DNA of 18,059 nucleotides, taken from the NCBI GenBank assembly GCA_005884255.1, contig VBDL01000033.1:519-18577 (forward strand). The letters run 5' to 3'. The notes under the pieces were generated by a model. It was not told the origin of the DNA. It ran no database searches and worked only from the letters and a program-made list of their open reading frames with translations. The DNA is from Betaproteobacteria bacterium. Its GTDB lineage: Bacteria > Pseudomonadota > Gammaproteobacteria > Burkholderiales > Burkholderiaceae_C. Positions 1-8,199 of the stretch are shown here, one piece after another. Position 1 is the stretch's first letter. Each line of letters starts with the position of its first letter. The translations under genes and the position numbers were made by a program.

Positions 1-219
1 GCCGGTCCACGCGCTCGCATCGATGATGCCGGGCGCCACGCAGAAGCGCCGCACCGGCGCGACGAGGTAGACATCGAGCCAGCGTGCGCCGAGCTCGTCG
101 CGCGCCGCGGCGAGGCCCGCTTGCAGCCACGCGTCCCACGGGCCGATGAAGCTGGCCGGTAGGCGGCGCGAGGCGAAGTCGCCCAGGTTCGGCAGCTTGC
201 CGAACCAGCCCGGTGTCAT
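1..219 (-). CDS. tagF: T6SS-associated protein TagF, N-terminal part
   Basis: Only the first 73 codons are in the window; the gene continues past the left edge. The protein begins MTPGWFGKLPNLGDFASRRL, which is the signature opening of the TagF/ImpM family (GWFGKLPxxGDF followed by a basic-Leu stretch). Residues further on (W-A-W-L-Q, then V-Y-L-V-A-P-V-R-R-F) also fit this domain. TagF is a cytoplasmic T6SS accessory protein. In Pseudomonas and Agrobacterium it represses T6SS assembly post-translationally, in Agrobacterium by binding the FHA protein. The ATG at 219 follows a strong AGGAGG with 9 bases of spacing. It is the last gene visible of the leftward T6SS operon, 76 bases after tssM. 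The family call is firm. Whether a PppA-like phosphatase domain is fused to its C-terminus, as in some TagF proteins, cannot be seen. Confidence 0.88.
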   Translation of the reverse strand, partial: MTPGWFGKLPNLGDFASRRLPASFIGPWDAWLQAGLAAARDELGARWLDVYLVAPVRRFCVAPGIIDASAWTG

Positions 220-243
220 GTGAGCACCCTCCTGCTGCGCAGG

Positions 244-260
244 GTCCCTCCGGGAGGGAC
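244..260 (-). repeat. Short inverted repeat in the tssM-tagF gap
   Basis: The 76-base gap between the tssM stop and the tagF start contains a perfect inverted repeat with 8-base arms, GTCCCTCC and GGAGGGAC, around one base. A smaller ctcc-ttc-ggag hairpin follows at about 270-280. No T-run follows, so it is not a clear intrinsic terminator. In the leftward transcript the structure lies a little upstream of the tagF ribosome binding site and could protect or attenuate the message. Function is inferred only from position. Confidence 0.4.
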
Positions 261-295
261 GGCGCGCCTCCTTCGGAGCGGCCGTGCGGCGGCGC

Positions 296-3200
296 TTACA
301 AGCGCTTCGGACATTGAAATTGCTCCAGCGCCTGGCGCAGCAGCGGGTGCGGCGTGCTCGTGCTGCGTACCTCGAAGCGCGCCTTGCGGCCTTCGACGTC
401 GAAGCTCAGCAGCACGCGATCGGGTGACGCGCCGGGCTCGATGCGCACGCGGTCGAGCAGGCGGAACAGCGCCCAGGGGCCCTGGAAGTCGTAACCGGCG
501 CTGCTGCCCGGCGTGACCTGCAGGTGCACGCGGCTGGCATCGCCGGCGCCGGGCCAGGTCAGCGCTTGCGCGGCCTTGAGGTCACGCTTGAAGCTCAAGC
601 GCTGCCCGTCGACATCGAGCAGGAATTCGCCGATGCCGGTGTCCATGTCGAGCAGACGGAACTCGAGCCGGAACCCGAGCTGCCGCCCGCCGTCGCGGAA
701 ATAGACGTCGTGGATCGCACGTGCCTGCGCGAAGGCCTGCAATGCTTCGCCGCGCGCCGCGGCCTCGGCATAGGGCTGCAGCCGCCGCTGGTAGAAGCCA
801 TCGAGCAGGCCGCCCGCGCCGAACAGCTTCACGAACTCGGCGCGCGAGATTTCCTCGCTGCCGTTGCGCTGCAGCGGATAGCGCCCGGCGATGGCGCGGG
901 CGCAGGCCGGTGCGATGTCGCTGGCCAGCTCGCGGGCCAGCGGCTCGCGCAGCACGGCGAACACCTGGGTTGACGCGGTGGCCGCCAGCTGGCCGAGCAT
1001 CGCGTGCAGCGGCTCCGGCGCACGCTGCGCAAACGCGGCCAGCTCACGCGGCACGTCGCTGGCCGGTGGCATGGCCTTGCGCAGCACCGCATCGTCCACC
1101 GCCGTCAGGTGCGACGACAGCTTGCCGAGCAGCGCCTGCGCCTCGTCGGCCGGCGACGGCTGGCCCTCGACGAAGCGGCGCAGCGCGTCGAAGCGCTCGG
1201 CCCCCGGCACGTCGACCGAGACCTCGCGCACCACGCCGTGCAGCAGCGCGGTGAGCGGCGAATCGGGGCGTGCGAGCAGCTGCGCCAGCTCGGCGGTGGC
1301 GGGCAGTGTGGCGGTGGGCACCAGGCGCAGATCGACGACGAAGCCTTGCCACAGGCGCGCGTAGTCGGCCCGATACAGACGCAGCACCTCGTCGGCCAGT
1401 GCCGCGGGTGCGGCCGCGGCATCGGCGCGGCCGAGCACCCAGCTCTGCTCGCCGGCGAACTGGCGCAGCACGGCTTGCGTGCGCTGCGGCAGCGACTGCT
1501 GGTAGACGGCACGCGAATACAGCGCCGGCACGCCTTGCGACAGCGGCTGGCCGCTGGCGCGCGCGAACACGCGGCGCGCGGCGCTGCCGCCGGCGGACTC
1601 GACGCTGAACTCGGCCGCGTCGCTGCCGAGCTCGATCTGCCTGAGCCGGCTGTAGGCGCGCTGCGCCAGCGGCACGCTGTCGACGGTGCGCCGCGCGTCG
1701 GCGATCAGCTGCGCATCGGCCTGCGACGGTGCACCGACCTCGCCGCTCTTGAGCAATTCATCGAGATGCCGGCGCAGCGCGCCGAGCTCGGCCGCGCTGG
1801 TGCCCGGCGGCAAGGTCGCGTCCCAATCGGAGACCAGCGCGGCGCGCAGCGCGGCGGCATCGAAGTTGCGCCCGGCGAACAGCATCAGGTAGGACTTCAG
1901 CGTCTCGTAGATCAGCTCGACATGCGCCTGGCCGCCGCTGCGCAGCCGCTCTTCCAGGCGCGCCGCGATGCGCGGCAGAAGACCTTGCTTGAGCAGGCGC
2001 TGGTAGGCGTCCTGCGCGGCGGTGGCGAGCATGTCGTGGCGATCGAGGCCGGCATCGAAGCGGCGCGTCGAGCCGGCTTCGCCCAGGGTCTGCAGCGATT
2101 GCAGCGTGGGCAGCAACGCCGGCAGATCGGTGGTCGCGGTGCTCTTCGCCGCGGCGACGGCGCTCTCGAGCGCCGGCACGCGCGCGGCCATCGCGCTGAT
2201 GCCGGCGCGCGCGTCTTCGTAGGCGCGCCAGCCGAACAGCGCTGCCGCCACCGCGGCGCCACCGAACGCGCCCACCGCGCCCCATTGCAGCAGCGCGCGG
2301 CGGCGTTGCCAGCGCAAATCGGTGCCGGCGAGGCCCGACTCGGCGAACACCACGTCGCGCAGCAAGCGCGTGACGAAGAAGGTCTTGCCGCTCGGGCGCG
2401 CCGGTGGCAGCAGCCGGCCCGAAAGCCCCAGCGCGCGCGCCAGCCCGCCGAGCGCGCGATCCATCGGCGTGCCTTCCTGCGTGGCGCTGGTGAAGTACAC
2501 GCCGCGCACCAGCGCCGGTGCGGCGCCGGGCGTGTCGGCCAATGCCTGCCGCAGGAACTCGTACAGCGTCTCGCGCAGCAGCCGCCATTGCTGCGGGAAG
2601 GCATACAGCGCGGCGCGGCGCTCGCGGTCGCTCTCGGCATGCAGGCGGTCGATGAGGCACTCGTTCAGGCGCTTCTCCAGCGCGGCGAAGTCGCTGGCCA
2701 TGCGCAGCGGCGCGTCGCTGCGCGCCGCATCGCCGTCGTAGGGGAAGGTCACGCCCCAGACCTGCGCGCGCTCGTCCTTGTCGAAGTCGGCGAAGAACTC
2801 CATGAAGCCGGCGAGCAGGTCGGTCTTGGTGACGAGCACGTAGACCGGGCAGCGGATGCCGAGCTCGCGATAGAGCTCCTCGATGCGGCCGCGCAGCTCG
2901 GCGGCATGCGTGCGGCGGGCTTGCGCATCGGCGGTGAGCAGGTCGCTCACGCTCACCGTCAGCAGCACGCCGTTGATGGGCCGGCGCGGCCGGTAGCGTT
3001 TGAGCAGGCCGAGAAAGCCGAGCCAGGCGGCGCGGTCGCTGGCGCGATCGCTGTCGTGCGTGGTGTAGCGGCCGGCGGTGTCGATCAGCACCGCGTCGCT
3101 GGCAAACCACCAATCGCAGTGGCGCGTGCCGCCGACGCCGCGCACGACCTTCTGCCCCAGCTCGCCGGCCAGCGGGAACTGCAGCCCGGAGTTGACCAGC

Positions 3201-3640
3201 GCCGTTGTCTTGCCCGCGCCCGGCGCGCCGATGATCACGTACCACGGCAGCTCGTAGACGTAGGGCCGGCCGGTCAGCGCCGCGAGCCACGGATGGCGGC
3301 CGCCGATGCGCGCGCCCCGCAGCTTCGCCAGCGCATCGTCGAAGCTCTTGCCGATGGCCGCCATGTCCTGCGCGCCCGGCACCGGCGCGGCGATGCCTTC
3401 GAGCAGGCGGCGGTTGCGCCGCGCGTTGCCCACGGCGCGCCACGTGGCATGTGCCGTGGCGAGCATCAGCAGCGCTGCCACCGCGGCCATGCGTTCGGGC
3501 ACGCTGTCCAACGGCGTGAAGCGAGCGAACGCCAGCAGCGGCCCGACGAACCACACGAGCACGGCCGCGGCGAGCCAGCCCACGGCGATGAGCAGCGGAC
3601 GCAGGATGAGCAGATCGCCACCCGGTCTCATGATCGTCAC
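296..3640 (-). CDS. tssM: Type VI secretion membrane-complex protein TssM (IcmF family)
   Basis: The 1114-residue protein is close to the usual TssM length of roughly 1100-1300. Hydrophobic segments lie at about residues 10-38 and 50-65, followed by a cytoplasmic NTPase domain. That domain has Walker A GAPGAGKT (138-145), a Walker B-like strand AVLIDTAG (183-190) and VLVTKTDLL (268-276), where the base-contact TKxD motif lies. RGVYFTSATQEG (379-390) is the characteristic IcmF-related motif. A third membrane helix lies at about 450-471, then a long periplasmic region to the C-terminus. TssM spans the inner membrane, binds TssL and TssJ, and forms the T6SS trans-envelope channel. The start is a GTG overlapping the tssL stop (GTGA), implying translational coupling; an in-frame ATG at 3631 is an alternative. 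Neither has a clear ribosome binding site. Confidence 0.95.
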   Translation of the reverse strand: MTIMRPGGDLLILRPLLIAVGWLAAAVLVWFVGPLLAFARFTPLDSVPERMAAVAALLMLATAHATWRAVGNARRNRRLLEGIAAPVPGAQDMAAIGKSFDDALAKLRGARIGGRHPWLAALTGRPYVYELPWYVIIGAPGAGKTTALVNSGLQFPLAGELGQKVVRGVGGTRHCDWWFASDAVLIDTAGRYTTHDSDRASDRAAWLGFLGLLKRYRPRRPINGVLLTVSVSDLLTADAQARRTHAAELRGRIEELYRELGIRCPVYVLVTKTDLLAGFMEFFADFDKDERAQVWGVTFPYDGDAARSDAPLRMASDFAALEKRLNECLIDRLHAESDRERRAALYAFPQQWRLLRETLYEFLRQALADTPGAAPALVRGVYFTSATQEGTPMDRALGGLARALGLSGRLLPPARPSGKTFFVTRLLRDVVFAESGLAGTDLRWQRRRALLQWGAVGAFGGAAVAAALFGWRAYEDARAGISAMAARVPALESAVAAAKSTATTDLPALLPTLQSLQTLGEAGSTRRFDAGLDRHDMLATAAQDAYQRLLKQGLLPRIAARLEERLRSGGQAHVELIYETLKSYLMLFAGRNFDAAALRAALVSDWDATLPPGTSAAELGALRRHLDELLKSGEVGAPSQADAQLIADARRTVDSVPLAQRAYSRLRQIELGSDAAEFSVESAGGSAARRVFARASGQPLSQGVPALYSRAVYQQSLPQRTQAVLRQFAGEQSWVLGRADAAAAPAALADEVLRLYRADYARLWQGFVVDLRLVPTATLPATAELAQLLARPDSPLTALLHGVVREVSVDVPGAERFDALRRFVEGQPSPADEAQALLGKLSSHLTAVDDAVLRKAMPPASDVPRELAAFAQRAPEPLHAMLGQLAATASTQVFAVLREPLARELASDIAPACARAIAGRYPLQRNGSEEISRAEFVKLFGAGGLLDGFYQRRLQPYAEAAARGEALQAFAQARAIHDVYFRDGGRQLGFRLEFRLLDMDTGIGEFLLDVDGQRLSFKRDLKAAQALTWPGAGDASRVHLQVTPGSSAGYDFQGPWALFRLLDRVRIEPGASPDRVLLSFDVEGRKARFEVRSTSTPHPLLRQALEQFQCPKRL

Positions 3641-4956
3641 GGCCGCGGCGGGCGCAGCTCGATCTCGATGCGCCGGTTCAGCGCGCGCTGCGCCGGGCTC
3701 GCATTGGGCGCAAGCGGCTCGACCTCGGCGCGCCCTTCGGCGCGCAGGCGGTCGCTGCGCACGCCGTGCTGCACCAGTGCGGCCATCACGGCCTGGGCAC
3801 GCTCGCGCGACAGGTGCCAGTTCGACGGGAACTGCAGCGAGGCGACGGGCGCATCGTCGGTGTGGCCGATGACGACGATCTGCCCCGGCTGCGCGTTCAG
3901 CGCCTGCGCGATGCGCGCGAGCAACGCCTGCTGCGCCGGCAGCACGCGCGCGCTGCCGGCGGCGAACAGCGTGTCGGCCGGCAACGTGAGCAGCGAGCGC
4001 AGCGCCTCCTCGCGCAGCTCGACGCGGCGCTGCGCCACATCGTCGCGCAGCAGCGGCGCCAGGCGGGGCTGCGCAGCGGCCTGCGTGCGCTCGACGCGCA
4101 ACGCGGCCGGCACCGCATGGATCTGGCGGAACACCGGCCGCGCCTGCTCATCGAGCCGCGCGTTGAGCCACAGGAAGAGGCCGAGCAGCAACCCGGCCGC
4201 GACGCTGCACAGCACCCACAGCGGCATCGCCGTGCGATCGCGATGGCCGCGCGTGGCCACGCCCTGCCACTGCACGGCCAGCGTGCGCGACGCGTGCTGC
4301 GCGCCGGCCGGGCGCACGACTTCCAGCACACGCGCCGCGATGGCATCGAGCCGCGCGCGCCCATCGGGCCGGCCGTGGTAGCGCCCCTCGAAGCCGAGCG
4401 CCAGGCAGACGTAGAACAGCTCCAGCAGGTCGGCATTGATCTTCGGGTCCTCGCCCAGGCGCTCCAGCAGTTCGAAGGCCTTGTCGCCACCCCAGCGCTC
4501 CTCGTGGAATTCCTGCAGCAGGTTGCGCTCGGCCCACGCGCCGCCGGCGCCCCAGGGCGTGCCGGCGATGGTTTCGTCGAGGAAGCTGCACAGCAGGTAG
4601 CGCGCCGCAGTGACTTGTGGCCGCGGCACGCCGTTGGCCCCGGCCAGCGCCTCGAACTCCGCCACGCGCTCCAGCAGTTGCCGGCGCAAGGCCAGCGGGT
4701 CGGCATGCGAGGTGGTGGCACGCAGCTGCGCCACCAGCGCCAGCAGCACGCTGGCCGCGCCGAGCAGCGGGTTGATGCCGGCCACCAGCCGCTGCAGCTC
4801 GACGCCGGCGCTCGGCCTGCCCACGCGCGACGCTGCCGGCCGCGGCATCACCAAGGTCGGCTGGCCGCCCGGCGCCGGCATCAGCAGCGTGCGGTCATCG
4901 TCATCGTGGATGAGGGTGCGGTCGTCGGTAGCCATCGCGAACGATGCCGAGTTCAT
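3637..4956 (-). CDS. tssL: T6SS protein TssL (DotU family) with C-terminal OmpA-like domain
   Basis: This 439-residue inner-membrane protein has three parts. Residues 1-50 are a disordered-looking, Thr/Asp/Pro-rich tail with three similar motifs around T14, T23 and T34 (DRTLIH, DRTLLM, PTLVM). Residues 60-215 are the DotU cytoplasmic domain (INPLLG at 61-66, LLCSFLDETIAGTPWG at 121-136, FYVCLALGFEGRY at 181-193). A single transmembrane helix (about 244-265) leads to a periplasmic OmpA/peptidoglycan-binding domain at 325-435, with GHTD at 364-367, the LSRERA helix at 382-387 and NRRIEI at 427-432. TssL partners TssM; the OmpA domain anchors the complex to the cell wall, a job done by separate TagL proteins elsewhere. 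ATG 4956 directly abuts the kinase stop codon (TGAATG). A second Met, codon 8, is also possible and would keep all three Thr motifs. Confidence 0.95.
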   Translation of the reverse strand: MNSASFAMATDDRTLIHDDDDRTLLMPAPGGQPTLVMPRPAASRVGRPSAGVELQRLVAGINPLLGAASVLLALVAQLRATTSHADPLALRRQLLERVAEFEALAGANGVPRPQVTAARYLLCSFLDETIAGTPWGAGGAWAERNLLQEFHEERWGGDKAFELLERLGEDPKINADLLELFYVCLALGFEGRYHGRPDGRARLDAIAARVLEVVRPAGAQHASRTLAVQWQGVATRGHRDRTAMPLWVLCSVAAGLLLGLFLWLNARLDEQARPVFRQIHAVPAALRVERTQAAAQPRLAPLLRDDVAQRRVELREEALRSLLTLPADTLFAAGSARVLPAQQALLARIAQALNAQPGQIVVIGHTDDAPVASLQFPSNWHLSRERAQAVMAALVQHGVRSDRLRAEGRAEVEPLAPNASPAQRALNRRIEIELRPPRP

Positions 4957-6366
4957 TCAGGACATCGCGGCTTCGCGCAGGAAACGCTCGCGCTGCACGT
5001 CGTTCTCCAGGCTTCGAGCGAGCTCGTTGAAGAAATCGCGCTTGCTCAGGCCGTTGGCGGCGGCGCGCTTGGCGACCACGCGGGCGATCGGGCCGATGTA
5101 GGTGGCGAGCAGCTTGGTCGCCTGTTCGAGTTCGGCCGGCGTCATCGGCGGGCCGGGCGAGGTGCCGGGCGGCGCGGTGGCGGGGCGCTCGGTGATGGTG
5201 CTGCCCGAGCGCAGCATGCCGCGGCCGGTGACGGCGCGGCAGAAGGCTTCGCGGTCTTCCTTGCGGTCGATCGATTCGAGCAGCGCCTGCGTCAGCGGCT
5301 CGATCTGCCTGTGCTCGCGCGCCGCGCGGCGCACCAGCACCTTGGCCACCGGGCCGACGAAGCGTGCCAGCTCGATCTCGATGCTGGCGAGCACCGTCGC
5401 GTTCCAGCCGGTGGGCGGCGGCGTGCTGGTGCCCGGCGTCGACAGCGAGGTGTTGCGCAGCGACGGCGTACTCGGCTCCACCGCGATCGGCCGCACGACG
5501 TTGGAGATGATGGTCGACTCGGAGATCGTCGTGCTCACCGGCTGCGCGTACTCGGCCAGGATGGCCGCGCGGAAGGCGCCGGCGCTCGCGTAGCGCTGCG
5601 CCGGCGCCTTGGCGATGGCGCGTGCCACCACCGCGTCGTACTGCGGCCAGCGGTGCTGCGGGTCGGCCTGCGAGGGCGGCGGCGGGTCGTGGTAGCAGAC
5701 GTCGTGCATCACCGCTTCGGCGCGGCCACGGAACGGCGCCTGGCCGGCCAGCAGGTGATAGAAGAGCACGCCGGCGGCGAAGATGTCGATGCGCTGGTCG
5801 ACCTCGCCGCCCACATACAGCTCCGGCGCGATGTAGCCCGGCGTGCCCATGATCACGTTGGCGCGCGTGCGGTCGGCCGCCTCGATGCGTGCAATGCCGA
5901 AGTCGGTGAGCTTGATGCGGCCGTTGCTCATCACCAGGATGTTGGCCGGCTTGATGTCGCGGTGCCACACGGCGTGGTTGTGCGCGAACTCCAGCGCCTC
6001 GAGCAGCTGCACCATGATGCTGACGATGTCGCCCTCGTCGAAGTTCGGCGAGCGCGCCAGGTACTCGCGCAGGCTGTTGCCCTCGACGTACTCCATCGCG
6101 ATGTAGGCGTACTGCTCGTCCTCGCCGTACTCGTAGACGGCGACGATGCCCGGGTGGCTCAACGCGCCGGCAGCCTGCGCCTCGCGGCGGAAGCGGCCCG
6201 ACAGCGTCTCGGCCTTCTCGTCGTCCTCGATCAGCTCCTTGCGAATGGTCTTGATCGCCACCAGCCGCTTGATCACGGGGTCGTAGGCGCGATAGACGAT
6301 GCCCATCGCGCCCTTGCCGAGCACTTCCGTCACGGGGTATTTCCCCAAGCGGTCGGGGAGGTTCAT
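4957..6366 (-). CDS. T6SS-linked serine/threonine protein kinase (PpkA/StkA type)
   Basis: The N-terminal 270 residues form a complete Hanks-type kinase: Gly-rich loop GKGAMG (17-22), VAIK with catalytic Lys39, HRDIKPAN (135-142, base Asp137), DFG (155-157) and APE (180-182), so it should be active. A linker at 278-320 is rich in Thr and Ser and may be autophosphorylated. Residues about 325-379 and 412-466 form two similar helical repeats (ARFVGPVAKVLVRRAA against ATYIGPIARVVAKRAA). No transmembrane helix is present, unlike some PpkA proteins, so it is probably soluble or membrane-recruited. It sits between a haem/HAMP membrane protein and tssL. Its ATG overlaps the stop of the preceding gene by one base and its own stop abuts tssL. 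In other T6SS clusters this kinase phosphorylates Fha or TssL to switch assembly on; that role is inferred here. Confidence 0.92.
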   Translation of the reverse strand: MNLPDRLGKYPVTEVLGKGAMGIVYRAYDPVIKRLVAIKTIRKELIEDDEKAETLSGRFRREAQAAGALSHPGIVAVYEYGEDEQYAYIAMEYVEGNSLREYLARSPNFDEGDIVSIMVQLLEALEFAHNHAVWHRDIKPANILVMSNGRIKLTDFGIARIEAADRTRANVIMGTPGYIAPELYVGGEVDQRIDIFAAGVLFYHLLAGQAPFRGRAEAVMHDVCYHDPPPPSQADPQHRWPQYDAVVARAIAKAPAQRYASAGAFRAAILAEYAQPVSTTISESTIISNVVRPIAVEPSTPSLRNTSLSTPGTSTPPPTGWNATVLASIEIELARFVGPVAKVLVRRAAREHRQIEPLTQALLESIDRKEDREAFCRAVTGRGMLRSGSTITERPATAPPGTSPGPPMTPAELEQATKLLATYIGPIARVVAKRAAANGLSKRDFFNELARSLENDVQRERFLREAAMS

Positions 6367-7238
6367 CAGCTATCCAGCATCTTCATCGCCTGGACCATGC
6401 TCGTTCGCATGCGTGCGATCGAGCGCGACAGCATGCCGATCTCGTCGCTCGACTTGCGCTGGAACTCCGGAATCTCCAGCTCGCCGAGGCTCACGCGATC
6501 GGCGAAGTTCGACAGCTTGCCGATCGGGCGGATCACCATCGCCCACAGCATCAGGTTGAGCACGATGCCGATGATGATCAGCACGCCGCCGACCGAGGCC
6601 ATGAACACCGTGAAGGCCTGCTTCGCGCGATCGAGCGGCACCTTGGTCGGCACGGAGATGATCTGCGCGCCGACCACATCGTTGAGCGTCCAGCCGAAGC
6701 CGTTGGCCGGGCCGTAGCGCTCGAGCATGGTCTTGGGCGCCGCGTCCACCGTGCTGTGGCAGCGCAGGCACGCCGCGCTGCCGACGCGGATCGGCCGCGC
6801 CACGTAGAAGGATGGGCCGGTGGGCGTGTCGCGGTCGCCGATCACCTCGCTCCACTGCGTGTTGTCGCGGAAGCGCGTGATGATGTCGGCCTCCCAGTCG
6901 ACCGCGCGGTTGCGCGGGTTCGTGGGGTTGAGCACCGCCTCCTTGTAGCCGTATTCGGTGTGCTTCTTGCGCAGGTCGTTGAACACCTCGGTGGCTGAAT
7001 AGGCGGGCACCGACTGCGGCAGGAAGGTGTACTTCATCTGCGTTTCCAGCAGCGGGTTCACCTGCGACGAGGTGTAGGCGCGCGCCGCCAGCGCGGTGTC
7101 CATCAGCAGCCGCGCGTTCTGCGCGATCTCGTCGCGCGCATTGCGCTCCAGCAGCGTCCACGACACGAAGCCGGTGGCGGCCAGGCCGATGGCGAAGATC
7201 AGCACGAACACCAGGTTGAACTTCAGCAAGAGCTTCAT
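6366..7238 (-). CDS. Membrane haem-c sensor-like protein, DUF3365 (Tll0287-like) plus HAMP
   Basis: The 290-residue protein has an N-terminal membrane helix (about 8-28), a periplasmic domain of some 180 residues, a second helix (about 210-234) and a HAMP domain (about 235-285, with IRP at 236-238 and SDEIG at 264-268). The periplasmic part looks like the Tll0287/DUF3365 family and carries one c-type haem motif, CLRCH (157-161). It ends shortly after HAMP with no kinase, cyclase or methyl-accepting domain. Its stop overlaps the ATG of the Ser/Thr kinase, so the kinase may be its output partner. Ligand or redox change at the haem would then be transmitted through HAMP. The topology and motifs are seen; the signalling role is inference. 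ATG 7238 has a GGAG ribosome binding site and follows the FecR gene by 12 bases. Confidence 0.82.
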   Translation of the reverse strand: MKLLLKFNLVFVLIFAIGLAATGFVSWTLLERNARDEIAQNARLLMDTALAARAYTSSQVNPLLETQMKYTFLPQSVPAYSATEVFNDLRKKHTEYGYKEAVLNPTNPRNRAVDWEADIITRFRDNTQWSEVIGDRDTPTGPSFYVARPIRVGSAACLRCHSTVDAAPKTMLERYGPANGFGWTLNDVVGAQIISVPTKVPLDRAKQAFTVFMASVGGVLIIIGIVLNLMLWAMVIRPIGKLSNFADRVSLGELEIPEFQRKSSDEIGMLSRSIARMRTSMVQAMKMLDS

Positions 7239-7250
7239 GAGGGGTCTCCG

Positions 7251-8144
7251 CTAGCGCGCTGCCGAGGCCGCCGCGGCGGGCGAGCGCGCCGCCGTTTCCT
7301 TCGGCAGGTACTTCTCGGGGAACAGGATCGGATCCCATTCGGGATGCGACGACAGGTTGGCGATCAGCGCCGAGCGGAACGCAGGCTCGCGCGCCTTGGC
7401 GCGCCAGCGCTGCATCAGCGGGCGGCGCACGGCCGGCTCGCTTTTCAGCCAGCGCTCGACATCGGCATAGGCGAACTCCGGTGCCTCCTTGGGCTTGACC
7501 ACCTGGTCGCGGAAGCGCTCGGCGCGCAGCGGCAGCGAGTCGCGGAAGAAGCGCGGCATCTCGTCGACGAACCCCTGCATCGAACCGGGGTTCACCGCAC
7601 CGCGCGTGCCGGCCTTGCGGCGGTAGAAATCGCCGCCCTTGAGCACCATGACCACCGGCGCGCCGCTGGCCTGGCGTTCGCTCACTCGCACCTCGCCGCG
7701 CTCGGCGAACAGGTTGACCTCGGCGGGCAGCACGCGCAGCACAACGACCGCGCTGCTCGCCGGAATGTCCAGCATCGGGCTGCGCAGCTCGATGCCCGGC
7801 CCGGCCGCGGCCTCGCGTTTCATGGCCGACAGCTTGGCCCAGCCTTCGAGCAGGTACAGCCAGCGCTCGGATTTGCCGCGCGCCGCGGCGCCCAGCATCA
7901 CGCGCGTGCCGGAGCCGAACTGCGCCACCGTCTGGTCGGGCAGCTCCAGCTGCATGAAGGTGGCAGGCGCGGTCTCGACGATGTCGCCCGCGACCAGGCG
8001 CACGCCCTCGGCGGCATGCAGGCGGCCCAGGCCTCGATAGATGAGCGCATCACCCTCGAGGATGGTGATCGTGCCCGAGGCGTCGGCGGGCGCAGCGTGG
8101 CACGACGCCGCGAAGATGGCCGCAGCCAGGAAGAGTCCGCGCAT
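7251..8144 (-). CDS. Exported FecR-domain protein, possible lipoprotein
   Basis: From ATG 8144 the protein has 297 residues. A signal peptide is followed by Cys15 in the sequence FAASC, a weak lipobox, so it may be lipid-anchored. Residues about 27-150 match the FecR fold: a raised-to-threshold pattern (AAEGVRLVAGDIVETAP, then FMQLELPDQTVAQFGSGTRV) and LLEGWAKL. The C-terminal 130 residues are basic and unfamiliar. Such stand-alone FecR proteins lack the N-terminal anti-sigma segment of true FecR and often occur in envelope or secretion clusters. It is the first gene of the leftward T6SS/kinase operon. A frame extension to GTG 8171 is rejected because ATG 8144 has GAGGG 5 bases upstream (and AGGAGG slightly further) and starts exactly at the signal peptide. 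Its specific role is unknown; it may be a periplasmic partner for the haem/HAMP protein. Confidence 0.8.
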   Translation of the reverse strand: MRGLFLAAAIFAASCHAAPADASGTITILEGDALIYRGLGRLHAAEGVRLVAGDIVETAPATFMQLELPDQTVAQFGSGTRVMLGAAARGKSERWLYLLEGWAKLSAMKREAAAGPGIELRSPMLDIPASSAVVVLRVLPAEVNLFAERGEVRVSERQASGAPVVMVLKGGDFYRRKAGTRGAVNPGSMQGFVDEMPRFFRDSLPLRAERFRDQVVKPKEAPEFAYADVERWLKSEPAVRRPLMQRWRAKAREPAFRSALIANLSSHPEWDPILFPEKYLPKETAARSPAAAASAAR

Positions 8145-8162
8145 GATGTCCCTCGCGCCTCC
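8145..8162 (-). promoter_or_regulatory. Ribosome binding site that fixes the FecR-gene start
   Basis: Read leftward, the sequence is GTAGGAGGCGCGAGGGACATC immediately before ATG. GAGGG with 5 bases of spacing, and AGGAGG with 13, both favour the ATG at 8144 over the upstream in-frame GTG at 8171, which would place this site inside the coding region. Confidence 0.65.
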
Positions 8163-8199
8163 TACGGCCACCGGGCGGAGCCCCTGGGCGACCTGAACG

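Noticed and set aside
1004..6717. Very long open frames on the plus strand opposite tssM, tssL, the kinase and the HAMP protein (over 900 codons each)
   Set aside because: They are antisense shadows of high-GC genes; their translations are Arg/Ala/Gln-rich with no domains, while the minus-strand proteins have intact motifs.
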